Assembly (NCBI GenBank): GCA_032209605.1
Contig: JASFXZ010000028.1
Coordinates: forward strand, 8,690,941 to 8,754,940
Direction: 5' to 3'
DNA from: Mactromeris polynyma
Lineage: Eukaryota; Mollusca; Bivalvia; Venerida; Mactridae
DNA: 64,000 bases
The notes beneath the pieces are model-generated. The model worked only from the letters and a program-made list of their open reading frames with translations. It made no database searches and was not told the DNA's origin. The first letter of the stretch is position 1, and each line of letters starts with the position of its first letter. The position numbers and the translations under genes were made by a program. Shown here piece after piece: positions 33,322 through 48,300 of this stretch.

Positions 33322-36300
33322 GTAAGTTTCTGACATTCGGCGTCCAATTTCTTGTAAACTTTCGAAGTGCACGGCGTCATTTACAACCGTTTGTTTTCTT
33401 TTACAGACGGGTGACTTACTGAAACGATTTGCCAAGCAGGTTCTGTCTAGTAGTACGAGAGATCGTTGTGAAGTTATTGACAGCGTAGCAAAATGTTTGT
33501 CAGAAACAGGTATACCCCACCCGTATTATTCTTTCAAAATTTGAAGTAAATTTATAACGTTGCACTTTTCGATGTGGATGAAATCTGTTTTGTCCTGTCC
33601 TGTTTTGCTCTTTAGAAAGAATGATGGTAGCTTCGGTGTTTGCGTTGTACTTGAGTGTGGGTTGTGAAATTTAGGTATCAATATGTTATGGTGATAGAGG
33701 CCACTTCGAACACTTTCATTGTTTGGTTGGCTCTTCTGCAACATTTATTGATGTTGCATTTCACACATAACGCTTCAGGTAGTATTGCATATTTTTCTGT
33801 CATGTCAAATGGTTATAAATGGTATTTTCAAATCGCCCTAAAGCATTTCATGTAACAAAAATATATTCTGTTCGTTTCATATATCTCTTAGTTTCTAAAC
33901 TGAAAGTAGCTGATTTAAGTCAGCAAAAGAAAGACGGTATTGTGGCAGATCGGAGAGGATGTTCTAGTTTATGATGTTTTGAATGTCACTAAACATTTTT
34001 CATATGTTGTGAATTCCTGTCAGAAATTATCACAATGCTCAGTCTTTGCCTAGTGTTATTTAGTGACAGGGCAGTGTCTTAGAAGAAAGTCAGGAGTTTT
34101 ATATTTGTGTTTCCCTGTCAATGCAATTTATTTATTTAGGAGTTTTATGTCTTATTAATTATAAATTATTTCAAAATTCAGTGAGATAAAAATATTTGTG
34201 TTGGCAGATTTGTAGAAAAGTTTTTTACATACATTAATTAGATAAGTATGTAACGTCGCTTCCAGACAAATAGGAAAATAAGCTACGTATGTCAGTATAC
34301 ATTACATATATCTGTTCCTTACCTGATACACTGCTCATTATTACAAGTATTATAAGTACAGTTCGATCTCGTTTAATCGACAACCTTCTATCAGAATATT
34401 TTGTATCAACCGAAATAAATATCAGGTCCCGGTACATCTTTTTAGGCATGTAAAATTGAAATGGGCTTTACAAAACCATGCATTATATGAAGTAAAATTT
34501 CGGTCCCGATGAATTCAAACAAATGCTTTATATCAATTTGTTGTTTTACCATTCATTACTCAGATATTATGTATAATCATCTATCCTTTTATTATCAGTA
34601 TAAAAATACCCATTGTGTCAAGGTTGTTTTTTAAATTGTAAACATGTATTCACCATTAATGTAAAGATTTATTATACAAGTGGATAAATATAACATGTTT
34701 TATTCTGTAACTGTGTATATTATTGACAAACTATCATCCAAACTGATGGTTATGCTTTCATTGATTGTAAGGCCTAAACAAAAATATCTGTGTTTCGGGT
34801 AACCCGACCCTACCTGTCGAAAAAACCCAACCCTAGCGTTTTTTACGACCCTGGATAAAAAAACTTTGTCCCTACCCTACCTAGCATTTTTGAGACCGTT
34901 ACCCTAAACACAGATATTCTTTTTTTTGGCCTAATACAATACTCTGCTACTTACAGACTTCCCCGAACAAGCTTTGAAGGGAGTATTTAAGTTTTTGTAC
35001 CCTACCATCACTCTGTATCGAGATTCCAAATCTCGCAGGTCAGCGAAGGGTCTTGTTGAAGAAGCGGTGAAAACGCACCCATCATCTGTAAAAATACTTG
35101 TTGGGATTCTCGGTGTATTAGCCGAGTCACAGAAGAAAATAGTTAATGCCAGGTATACTTACACTGCAGTTTTTATCTTGGCCTTAATCTTTATGACATT
35201 CTTTACGACCAATCTGATTGGTCGATCCATCAAATTGTAGTGCTGTCATTGGTTCAGATTTTTGCATAGCGACGATTTTGATATATTGAATGATAAATAT
35301 CGACGAGATAACGATTATATTTGTTTCAGATTTATTCTGTAGACTATTAACTCGGTATGCTTGTGTATATAATTAAATGTTCAAATACATGAAAATGACG
35401 ATAGGTCACTGTGGTGTAGTGGTTAGCATAAAGGACCGGCAATCCGTAGACCCGGTTCAAATCCCGGTAGTGCCATTGAGCGATTTTTCGTGTTCCTCAA
35501 AACATGACTTTATTTTTGAATTTTTATGTTAACGAGATCCATTTAATTAATTAATCCATATATTTAACTTAACAGTGCTACATTATATTGGCGCCATTTG
35601 GAATACACAATCCACTAGAGCACTGTTTAACAAGCAGCAAACTACTGGGCAGTGTTATGCTATTTTGGACTGTACCCATTCTTCTGCATTTTACCGCCAT
35701 GATAACAATATTTGTAGGAGCATTTCAAATATCCATTCACAGAAATGTTGATGTATCAATAGCAATTGTAACAATGACACAGACAGCCTTACCAACTTGT
35801 GTGTACTATTTGGTATTTTGTTACCCAATCTCATGTGTATAGCAGAAGGAAAACATACCACACTATTGTGTACAAGAGGGACATTTTCATTTCCAAGCAT
35901 TTGTTTTCTGCTGTGTTAAATAAAATATAATTCTTTTACAATTCAAAACATGAGTTACCTGTTAACTCTTACCTTTGCCAAAAAATCTGTTTTTGTGTTT
36001 AAATGAAAGAACTTAAGATTTTAGATAACTTTGTATTAAATTTTCACATATTTTACAGCCGTACGTCTGCGGGAAATGCCCTGGTTGGGTTATCGTGGTC
36101 TTGTATTTGCATGAAAGCTGTATTTCAAAGCGGCAATGTTGACTCAGATCTCCTTAAGAAATTGGTAAGTAATTTTAAGCGTATTTAATGTATTTTATTT
36201 AGTAATGCCTTACTTATTATTCATCTTGAGATTATTATTGAACATGAAGTTTTATTATTCTTGCAGTAAAATCGGGCCCCAATTTCATGAAGTTTTTACT

Positions 36301-39300
36301 TAACTAAAGGAAAAAATTATTTTGTTTAAAACCTAATTTTTATATTAGAATTTTATGGTATATATTTATAGAAAGAGACAATATTTCTTTTTTTATTTAT
36401 TTATTTGTAAATACTTTTTAAGACTGATTAAAGGTAGTTAAGAATTTACTGAAATATATTTTTTCTCTATAGCTCGCTTGCCTGTAGATACTGGTGATTA
36501 TTTTATATTAACAGAACTAAAACTCAATTTTTCTTGTGCGGAAGTCAAAACTTCCAAACTTTTCGATTGCACATTCTGAAGCAATTCATAAATATATTTA
36601 AGATAGTTACTGACTTCATATAATAGTTTTTTCAAGGGGTCTGACTGTCAGAGATACGAAATGCTTCCAGTATTTTTTTTTGAAAATAATTTAACTGCAA
36701 GTCCCTTTTTTTTTTAAATGAGCACGATAAATCGAAAATTTGGGAAAAAAAGATAATACATGTAGTTGTTTTGCTTATAAATATAACTTTTCAACTGTGG
36801 CTGGAGTTTGTTATATATGATGTATGGAAGAGCAAAGATTCTTTTATAAAAAGTTAAATGCACAGAAACCTGACTAAATAAAAAAAAAAAATTCAGTCAG
36901 AGGCAGAAAAATGAACAAAGAATTGGGAAAAAATGATGAATTATTTGGAAAAAAATACACTTTTTGATAATTAGAAACAGCCTATATTCGGCAGTAAAAT
37001 TAAACAAAAAAAATTAACTGGCCTCGTAAACTAACTTTGATATCCCATACTTGTGAACTGTTAACAGCTTAACCCTTATTCTGTGAGTTCAGTAAGATGA
37101 TAAGTGTTGTATGATATTGTAGGTTGAGACCCAGATTGGTGCAGTGTATGGTGTACTGGCTGGACAAAATACGAGCATTACAAAATCTGCGTATAAAAAG
37201 CTTGCTTCAGTCTGGAGAATGGTAAGTTATCATTGTCAGAATGTAGTTTTTGACCAAACCACGCCTAATTCCCACGGGTCAGACTATTGGATCCATTCCC
37301 AAAGCCAAATATATGTGTTTTTTCCCAATCAGGAACAAAAATCCCTATCTACTGGAGCAACCTGGTATATCTTGAAGCTCTTTGAATAACTCTGGTCATA
37401 ATTGTCCCATGTGTCATAAATGTTTGTGGATATTTTGTGTGACTTTTTTGACAGTTGATATAAGAAAGCCTGTTCTTTTAACTATGAAAATTATTATAAT
37501 TTTCCGAATTTTCTAGGATATTTTTCCCAAAATGAACAGAAACAGGCCTGCAAACGAAATAGAAATAATGATTGAATTAAAATATTTTTCGGCATAGCTG
37601 TGCTAACATGGCTTTGCTATTTGCTTATCAGTGTTGTGTAAACCAATAAAATCTTACGTTAACTACTAAACCAACTTCTCTTCAACCGAACAACGTTTGT
37701 TAGCTTGATGGGGATTGGTTAACCTTTCTATAAGGGGGTCGTTACCTTACCTAAATCCACTGAATTTACTGAAATCCATTTTTGATATTGAGTGTGATTT
37801 TTTTATGGTGCACAACACATCTTAACCTTCAAATTGCGCCTACCATCTTTTTCAAGATATTTCTTGTTTTCTGTAAATTAGCCATATAAAATACACGTAT
37901 ACTGTGGTAAGCTCCAGTTTTTTTTATGATTTACTATTCCCCTATTCATTGGAGACCCTTTTGGGATTGTGGGATTGCTCAATTCCATCTGTCATTTTAC
38001 GCAAGAATCCTTTTTCATATTAAATGGCCAAAATTTGAGCAACATCAAGACGATGTGTTTTGTGCTAGAGCCAGATGGGTAGCTCAAAGGTCAAGGTCAC
38101 ACTTGTGTCCACGTGTAAGAGATATGTTCATAGATGAAGGGTCAGGGTCATGCTTTGACGTATGACTTACGGTCATTTTTAGATATTGCTTTGTTTGGGA
38201 AAAGAATGCAAAATGGTAACTTTATCAAGTAATTACAGTGGAATCCTGTTGGCTCGATCTTATAGGGACTGCCAAAATGTGTTTGAGTAAAAGGTTGTTC
38301 TAGTCAACCGTGGTTGAGAAATAATTAGCATACATGCCTACTATGGCGTGTATATTTTGTAAAAGAGTGTTTAAGTCCATAGTAATGTATACCTCTCGTA
38401 TAAATAATCATAATGCATGATAATAAAGCATACAAACAAAATCATGTTTTTTATACATTTATTTGATAACACAACAGAAAACACACGAATGAATATACGC
38501 ATATAACCATACAGAATCAATAGCAGCTCTATGGTCTCCGGTAATGTAGTATCAAGCTACACGGCAATTATCATTATGAATACGCAAATTTGATGTTTCA
38601 TGATGCAAATTTCCCCTATCAAAAAGGACCCGACGAAGGCTCTGAAGTCTCGTCTGCCAAGGCAAAAGTTAGAAAATCGCGAGCCGTGGTTAGTGCGCTG
38701 GACTTGTAACCCGGCAATCCGGGTTCGATTCCCGGTCGCGGCAGGTCATACCCTTCCATGAAAATTTGACAAAAAAATGTTGATTTTCCTCCTCATGTGG
38801 AGAAGTTGCCGGCTCCTTGTGGAAGGGTAAGTTAGTACTGGTTAGATTTCAGTCCAGGAAAAACTGGTTAGGTGAACCAGCCGTCGTATATAACTGAAAT
38901 ATCGTTGAGAAACGGCGTTAAACCCGATGAAACATAGAAAATGGCGATGAGATCAAGTATGCAATTCAATGGTATAACAGAAGTCTTAATGAAGACAGGT
39001 TTAAATCTGTGTTTGTGAGTTGGGTGCAGTGCCATAAAAAATATGTACAATATGGCGGCAAATATTTCGAGAAAGAGTAAATGTCACAGACATCAAAATC
39101 ACAAAATGACGTTACGATGTAGATATGCCTACCGCATGTCTGTATGTCTTGTTATTCATGTTAATGTAATTTCTACAATTTTTTGAGACTTGTTCAATAA
39201 AATTTGGTACATATGTTCAAAAGAAGCTGATAATACAACAGTTAAAGTTTTGAGAAATTTTGTTAACATTTCATTGTTTTACAGCTATTGTCTACAATTT

Positions 39301-42300
39301 AATGGGACAACCCTCGTACTTCCCCAAAAACTGAAAAAATGGTGTTTTTGTTTCAGGGTGCGACTGTAGCACAGAAATATGGTGAGACATTACAACAAAT
39401 TGAACACTCGGTATTCAGTATTTGTCTTCTAAGTCAGTTCATGAAGTATCTGAGTGCTAGCAAACTCCAGGACAAGTTGGATGCTATCAAGGTTCGGTAT
39501 TTCATATTTTAGTTTATATTGTTCTACCCATTTATCTTTGGTGACTGTTGTACAGTTAACTCCCTGAAAACTGGACTCTGTGAAATCCGGAATCCTCAGA
39601 AAATCGAATGATTATCAAAGTCCCGTATTTTCTTCTTATTAATTCAATGTATAAAACTCTCCGAATTCCGGGCGTTGTGCCGCCTGCTGACAGATAATGA
39701 GCAATATTTTACTCTTGAAAACCGGACGCGTACATTTGTTTTTGTTGGTGATAGTTGTAGTTATGTTTAATTTATAACTCAACAAGAAAGTTTTCCGCTG
39801 CACAATTTTTCTTGAACGATTAAGTCAGTAACGTTTTGTTTCCAGGACGGGAAGTAAAAATCTAAATATAGTAACACATTTCCTGCTGAGGAAGCCCTGA
39901 AAGGGAATCCCCTGATTTCCTGTTCTGGAAGTTTCTCCCATTAATGCGAAGATGATGATCGATTTCTTTGTTCATATGTAGATAAAACAGTCGAACCTCG
40001 TTCATTGGAATTCATTGGGTCCACAATTTTATTTGAAATAGCCCACCTCGTTCATTGGAATTCATTGGGTTTGAAAACAATTTGAAATAGCCCTCCTCGT
40101 TCATTGGAATTCATTGGGTTTGAAATTTTATTTGAAATAGCCCACCTCGTTCATTGGAATTCATTGGGTCCGAAATTTTATTTGAAATAGCCCACCTCGT
40201 ACATTGGAATTCATTGGGTCCGAAATTTTATTTGAAATAGCCCACCTTGTACATTGGAATTCATTGGGTCCGAAATTTATTTGAAATAGCCCATTTCAAT
40301 TCAATTGTCTAAGAAGATACATCGAAACCTAACATTTATTTCGGATGATAGCGAGTATTCAGATAGAAGGTTGTCTAATAAACAAAGTCCTACGGTGTAT
40401 GTTTATATCTTGGTTTAACAATGTTTATCTTTTACAGGATGATTTTCTCGATATATACCTGAAACAAGTCATTGGAAGTCGAAGCAAACCAAATCTTGCC
40501 ATTTTGGTGAGTTTGTATAAATTTCATATATATAGATTGGTTGATTTCACTGAATATACGAGATGATTCATGGTTTTAATAAGATATACTAACTGAAATT
40601 TTCATGTACGGAAAAGCATGTTTTTGACATTATATAGCTTCCATTTATTGAATACCAACCTGTTTGTTTGGCAGTCTGGGGGGGTTTTGTAAGCATTTAC
40701 ATATTACACAATACTAATGGTCGGCCATCTGGCTGTATTAGTTCATTATAGTAACCTAGTTGTCTGCCATCTGGCTATAACGTCACATAGTTGTCTGTCA
40801 CCTGGCTGTACCAGTAACATAGTTGTCTGCCATCTGGCTGTACCAGTAACATAGTTGTCTGCCATCTGGCTGTATCAGTAACATAGTTGTCTGCCATCTG
40901 GCTGTACTAGTAACATAGTTGTCTGCCATCTGGCTGTACCAGTAACATAGTTGTCTGCCATCTGGCTGTACCAGTAACATAGTTGTCTGCCATCTGGCTG
41001 TACCAGTAACATAGTTGTCTGCCATCTGGCTGTACCAGTAACATAGTTGTCTGCCATCTGGCTGTATCAGTAACATAGTTGTCTGCCATCTGGCTGTACT
41101 AGTAACATAGTTGTCTGCCATCTGGCTGTACCAGTAACATAGTTGTCTGTCATCTGGCTGTACAAGTAACATAGTTGTCTGCCATCTGGCTGTACCAGTA
41201 ACTTAGTTGTCTGCCATCTGGCTGTACTAGTAACATAGTTGTCTGCCATCTGGCTGTACCAGTAACATAGTTGTCTGCCATCTGGCTGTACCAGTAACAT
41301 AGTTGTCTGTCATATTGCTGTACCAGTAACATAGTTGTCTGCCATCTGGCATACGAGTAACATAGTTTTTGTTGGTGAAGCAAACATGGGAATCACTCTG
41401 TCGCACACAAGAACCATGCAGTTATGTTTGCTTGGTGTCTATTTTATCCAGAGAAAATGTTACAATGAACAATGTGTATATTTCCAGCTCTCTGGTCAAG
41501 ATGTATTGAGGCATTGTTCTCATGACACATTCAAGAATAAACTTCTACCAGCAGCCCAGAAAGCATTACTTCGCAATCCTGAAATCATACTGGAAGGTAA
41601 AACAATTCTTGATGCAACATTGACAAGCCATGAAAGCTCATTTAAATGTTTGCACTTCAGAGTAAAAACAATTAATTCCATAATTGAATACCACTGTCTG
41701 TTTGTGTATCTGAGGAAGCTGCATTATATAGTTTTTCAGCGAAGCCGTACTAACATGGCTTTGCTATTTGCATATCAGTGTTGTGTAATCCAATCAAATC
41801 TTGTGTTAACCACTTAACCAATTTCTCTTCAACTGAACGACATTTGTAACCTTGACGCTGATTGGTTAACATTTCAATAAGGGGTGCGTTATCTAATCGA
41901 AATCCACTAAATTTCAGTGAATTTACCGAAATCCATTTTGGCTCGATGAATGGCTGTCAAGTGCCAATAACCTGAAAACTTCTATAGAAACTGAATGACT
42001 GTTCTATAGTATTATTGCTTGGGGCATAGATTACATATATAAATACATTAGCAATTATGAATGAATGGATCTGTTGCAGAAATAAATTGGTGTTGAACTG
42101 TCAGACCTTTTATAAGAACATGTTTGTTCATCTAATGAAGGTGTTGTTATATTTCAGCATTTGGATATTTACTGTCGGGCTTACAGCTAGATCTCAGTCA
42201 GTATGCAGTAGAGATAGTGAAACCATTAGGAGGTAAGTGCATTGTTGGTGTTTTATCTAGAATTGCGTGTTTTGGTGTTGGTGAACAAAAATACAGTCGG

Positions 42301-45300
42301 ATCTCGTTTATTCGACAACTTTTTATCCGAATACTTGGTATCATCTGAAATAAATATCAGGTCATGATGTATTGTCTTCAGTCATGTTTAACTCTAAAAC
42401 AACAGGGGTTCTAAAGTTCCAGATTAATCCTGATTTAGAGGCTTCAGGGTCACTTTTAGGTCGATTGGGGAGGGTGGTAGGGGTCGAAAAGTGACTTGTA
42501 TGAAAATTATTGTGTACAAATGCGTTTCAATAGTCTAGATCATCTCTGATAATACTGGGTCATTGAAGCATCGATCAGACCAGCTGAGTGATTGAGATCA
42601 TTTGACAGCCCCCCGACCCCCGGCAAATCTTCGGGGTTGAGAACATTCCGCTGTTTGAACCCCTGAAAAAAGGATGAAACACAGCAAACCTAATACCTTT
42701 GGACCTCGTTCATTGGACAACCTTGTATCCGAATACTTGATATTATTGAAAACAAATCTCGGGTCCCAATGCATTGTCGTAGGCATGTTGTATTCAGGTA
42801 ATCAAAATCATGTTATATTGGAAATAAAATCTCTGACCCAATGAATATGAATGAAAACGATGTCCAACTGTATCTTACAATCAAGACTCATGAAATCTCA
42901 TTGCCGGATGTCCTGTGAAGTCTGCAAGCTGTTTAGTGCTACCAATATTTGTTGAGTTAAAAGTACTGGTGATAATGTCTAATTTTAGAGGTCATTCGCG
43001 ACATGAATGATTTTTATAGGCTACTTTTAAGAGTTTCAGTCTTCAAATGTATGTGAGCCGTGGTCCAGTGGTTAGTGCGCTGGACTTGTAACCCGGCAAT
43101 CCGGGTTCGATTCCCGGTCGCGGCAGGTCATTCCCTTCCATGAAAATTTGACAAAAATGTCGATTCTCCTCCACATGTGGAGAAGTTGCCGGCTCCTTGT
43201 GGAAGGGTAAGTTAGTACTTGTAAGAATTCAGTCCAGGAAAAACTGGTTAGGTGAACCGGCCGACGTATATAACTGAAATATCGTTGAGAAACGGCGTTA
43301 AACCCGATGAAACAAACAAATCAAATTTACGTGAATAAGGCCACTGATTAAGTTATGTAGGCGTATGATGAACATCCTCATAAGAAAGACGGGTTTTCAG
43401 TAATGTTTAGTTTTTTTCAGTTCAACTAACGTCAAAGGAGGTTCAAGCCCGTGAGGATGCGTGCAGTGCGGTTCTGAATCTGGCTACTCAGTGCAGTGAT
43501 CACGAGATTGTGACAAAACTTGTAAAACATTTATTTGGAGTTCTCAATGGTGAGTATTTGTACCATGCCTTAGTTAACCCTCTATTATCTTCTGTCACAT
43601 TGGTTACGGACAGATCATCCACATGCGTGAAAGTTACCAGGTGCTTGTGAAAGGGCAAGTTAGTACTGATTAATAATTTTTCATGAAAATCTGGTTAGGT
43701 CAACTGGCCGCCATATATGACTGAAGAACTGTTGAAAAATGACATAAAACTTGATGAAAAGAAACAAATTAATGCTCTATAAACATAAAACCGTCACCTG
43801 TCACAGCAAATATTCCGGCCCATCCAGTCTTGTGTTCCTTATCCATTATACGGCTTCTATTGAAGATTGGAGTGGTCACCTTACAGACAGTCCGTTCGTC
43901 TCAAAACATTAGTGGCTTGATCTACTATGTCCCTACTTATATAGGAATTGCCATGCAAGCTGTACACATGATCACAATGTAGTGTGAATGGGTGACTTAC
44001 TTACTGTTTCATTCATTGCACTGTTAACAGCCCTTGAGCGGTATTGCTGGATATTAATCTCTCAGCAATAGCTCTAATTTCCTCTGACAGCTTGGTATTG
44101 TCGCACTCTAGTATCCTCTGACAATGTGGTATTGTTGGACTCTAGTATCCTCTGACAGTGTGGTATTGTCTGACTCTAGTGTCCTCTGACAGTGTGGTAT
44201 TTTTGGACTATAGTTTCCTCTGACAGCGTGGTATTGTTGGACTATAGTTTCCTCTGACAGCGTGGTATTGTTGGACTCTAGTGTCCTCTGACAGTGTGGT
44301 ATTGTTGGATATTAATCACCCTATGATTGTTCTGTATTTTCTGTAGGTTCCGAAGGAAAACTGACGATGACAGAACAGAAGATGAGTATTCTACAGGCTG
44401 TAGGTAACACCAGTAAGAACAGTGTTAGTGGTGCTACTACTCTGCAGAACCTCAGTTCAACCGTAGTGGAATTATTTCTCCCAGTTCTGTCTACAGAAGG
44501 TATGTACTTAATCCTTCAGGGTTCATAATACAGACCTTGAATCATCCTTGAATTGATGCTTGTCCTTGAAAAACTCCTTGAAAATGTCTAAAACTCTAAA
44601 ATAAACCTGGACAAGCACTTGAAGTTTGAAAAAAGATGCTTGAATTTCATGTGCAACTCCTTGAGGAACATTTTGTCACTAAGTTTGACCTGTAGATAGA
44701 ATAAATTTATAATAAGTCAAGAAAAAACTAGTTTTTCAAGTCGGTTATTAATCTTGGCTTGCTTTGGTTGGGTATTTTATAGTGATTTATACAGAGAGCC
44801 ACTTCAATTATAACCCAGGAAAAGCTTGAGGTATTTTCACCATTGTTAACGTAACAGTTAATTTTTGATAGAAATAGTCCTTGGAAACCTAAAAAAGTCC
44901 TTGAAAAGAACTAGATTTCTTCTCAGAGGTTCTGTATGAATGTACTTCTACAGAAAACCTCAATAAGAAGACCACCCTTGGGACCCATGCAAATGGTCTT
45001 CTAATTGAGGTAGTCTTAATATTTTGGTTGAATAATGAATATAACAGTGAAAATTGATGTGAAAATTATGTTCTTCATTTTGAGGTGGTCTCTAAGTGAG
45101 GTTTTACTGTGTATTGAATACCAACAGTTTTATCTTAAAATTATGAAATTACCAAAGTAGATTATTACTTGCTTGAAGCTGTTAAGAAAAGTCTGGCGTT
45201 GAGGTCAGGAGAATAAAGTCCAGACCTCTCCTGCCCCTACTCCCAGAAATACACGAAATATTTAGTTTATCATGTAAGAGGGTTGTCGCATTAAATCGTA

Positions 45301-48300
45301 GACTATGTCTATATATATTATTTGACATTCCAATATAATAATTTTACACACATATACTATTTAATCATTTTTGATCAGTTTTATTGCATTTGTTTTGAAA
45401 ATAAAACAAACTTGTGTATTTTGTGTAGCAATATAGAAACTCACATACACAGGAGCGGCGCACGTCTTTTTATAAGATAACCGGAATAGCTATAGCTTTA
45501 AAATCGTAGTTGCTTGTATATATTGTAGTGCATGAGGTAACATTGATGCATACATTGGCTATGATGTCACTGTGGTGTGCCAAATTCTACACCAAAGTTC
45601 CGGACAAGTTGATGTCTTGGTATAAGGTGCGTAAAAACACAACACTGTAGTCTTGACTGATTAATTTCATTGTGTGTCCACTTGGGTAAGCCAGGCGTTC
45701 AGTAAAGGTGTTTGCGGCTGACGTTTCCTAACGTTTGCAATTTGGTTCCCTGTGTGCAGTGAATGTGATACGGTGGGTCAGGGATACAAAACAAAACAGT
45801 TTCCTAACGTTTGCAATTTGGTTCCCTGTGTGCAGTGAATGTGATACGGTGGGTCAGGGATACAAAACAAAACAGTTTCCTAACGTTTGCAATTTGGTTC
45901 CCCGTGTGCAGTGAATGTGATACGGTGGGTCAGGGATACAAAACAAAACAGTTTCGTAACGTGAACAACTGTTAGCTGTAACTGAACCCAGGGCTGTTGG
46001 AATGTTTTAAAACTCTTGAGTTAGGAGGTGGTCAGTGACATGCTTGGTCAGTGTGTGTCCACATTGATGATATGGCTGAAGGTATATCTGCATTGTTAAT
46101 GGCGTGGATGTAAATGTTTTTTAAGAGACGGGTATGGAAGATTTGACAATTGCCTAACTTTGTTGCCTCTATAAATGAAGTCTTTATTATTATTACTATT
46201 ATTATAATGTTATTATGACCATTGAAATAGTTTGAAAGTTTGATAATTTAGAATTATAAAATATGAATAATATAAATATTTTCATGCATGAGTATTTGCA
46301 TGTTTGGCTTGTTTTTCTTCTTAATTTTTTTCTCTAAATTTCGCTGTAATTTATTTAATTAGGAGAAAGCGTTTACCCTGAAAGCATCGACGTCGCCTGT
46401 GAGGAACGCTTACATTCTGTGTATGAACGCTTCTTTCCATGGTGAGTAAGAGTTGACCTACATTGTGCATTCGTCTTACTTAACCAAAATGTTTACAAGA
46501 GTTTTTGACTAATTCAGTAATTACAAGGAACAAGATAATTTAGATTATTTTTCTTAATCAATATGGTATAACTTGGTATGAGAATTAACATCTGAACTTC
46601 AGGGGCCTCACTCAGCCCTTTTTTATGGCATAATTTGGGGCCAATAATGGGCCCCATTCCCCAAAGAAAAGTATTTATTTTTCCCCTACTTAGAAAGAAA
46701 ATTCCCCTTCTGTAAAATTATTTAAAATTTTAGCCTTCTAATAAATACCCAAATTTGATGATTCATGTTGCAAATTTCCCCTATCAAAAGGACCGGCCAT
46801 ACTTCCTCAAAAACTGAACAAAATGAGGAATCGTCGACATCTTGTCTGGTCAAGGGCAAACTGGTGTAGACATACAACAATTCTCATACAGTAGGACATA
46901 TCAGTAAATAAAACATGAAATTGTTTCAGATATTCTGTGTCTAATCAATTAAAAAATATTCTGGATGCCCACAGGGCTATTTTGATGGGAAAAGGGGCCG
47001 ATATTTCGGAGGATTATTGGAATATCAAGGACCCTGATGTTTGAGATATTTTACCGCAAGACTTCTATATTCTTGATGCATTCAAACTTTCTGATATTGG
47101 ATCCACTATTGACTTTCAAAGCTTTGTATTTGTATTTAAATTTTATGATAGGAATGTTTTGTTTCGTAGTATGAATGATGACATGAGAAAGTTTTCATCG
47201 GTTATATTATTGTTATGAGCTAAATTTTTGTTGTAACCTTCCTAGGTGACACTCTGTTACAAGCTGTGGACCTTGTACCGATCTTGATACAGTCTGTGGA
47301 GAAAGCAGTGAGTCAACCTACACAGGTTGCCTTGGTTACGGAAGCTGTGTCTGCTGCTTTTATCCTTGTTAAGTTGTCATTGATTGACATAAATACAGGT
47401 AAGTACCTCAATAACAAAGTAATAGACTGGAAGGGACCCTATACCTGATCCTTGTCTACAAAACTGTTGGTATTGTGTTGTATTCAGCTTTGTAAACATG
47501 CTTTGTTCATATAGGCTTTGAAAAGTCCTTGAATTGATGCCTTGAATTGGTGTTAGTCCTTGAGTTTATGCTACTTCTTGAGCTGATGCCTTGAATTCAT
47601 GTTAGTCCTTGAATTCATGTAACTTTTTGAACTGATGCCTTGAATTGATGTTAGTCCTTGAATTTATGCTACTTCTTGAACTGATGCCTTGAATTCACGT
47701 TACTTCTTGAATTGATGTTAGTCCTTGAATTAATGCTACTTATTGAACTGATGCCTTGAATTGATGTTAGTCCTTGAATTTATGCTTCTTCTTGAACTGA
47801 TGCCTTGAATTGATGTTAGTCCTTGAATTCATGTAACTTTTTGAACTGATGCCTTGAATTGATGTTAGTCCTTGCTATATTATCGGTTTATTAAAAAATT
47901 TTATGTACTTCTTTGGTTAAGCTGATGTTTAAACATTTATTTAATGCAACACAAGTAACATGTTCATGTTGTATATTTACAGAGTCAAAGCTTGGTCCAT
48001 TGTGGAATGTCATTCTGGACAGTGAGAAACAGCTTCTAGTGAATGACAAATATCTCTCATCTGTGAGTGACCAAGGTAACATAGTTTATGTACATTAAAT
48101 AGTAAACTCTTCAGCCTAGATAAAATTGTAAATTAGAACTTTTTATTTTGTGTTTTTAATGTTGTCATGAAGCCGAATGCCTAGAGTTGTAATAAAGAGG
48201 AAGATGTTGTTATTTCCCCCACAGCATAGTTGTTAAAACTGTTGCTGAACAAACATAAGAGCAACAGCTGACGATATATTCAAGGTTGTAAGTCGGCGTT

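Noticed and set aside
41335..41817. 160-codon frame across GCN1 exon 8 as a separate gene
   Set aside because: Only 41,488-41,596 is coding; the rest is intron with a minisatellite edge and a dispersed repeat.
43057..43125. Functional tRNA-Thr(TGT) gene
   Set aside because: The D arm is irregular, the anticodon stem has a mismatch, and the sequence runs into a SINE body with a target duplication. It is a SINE head.
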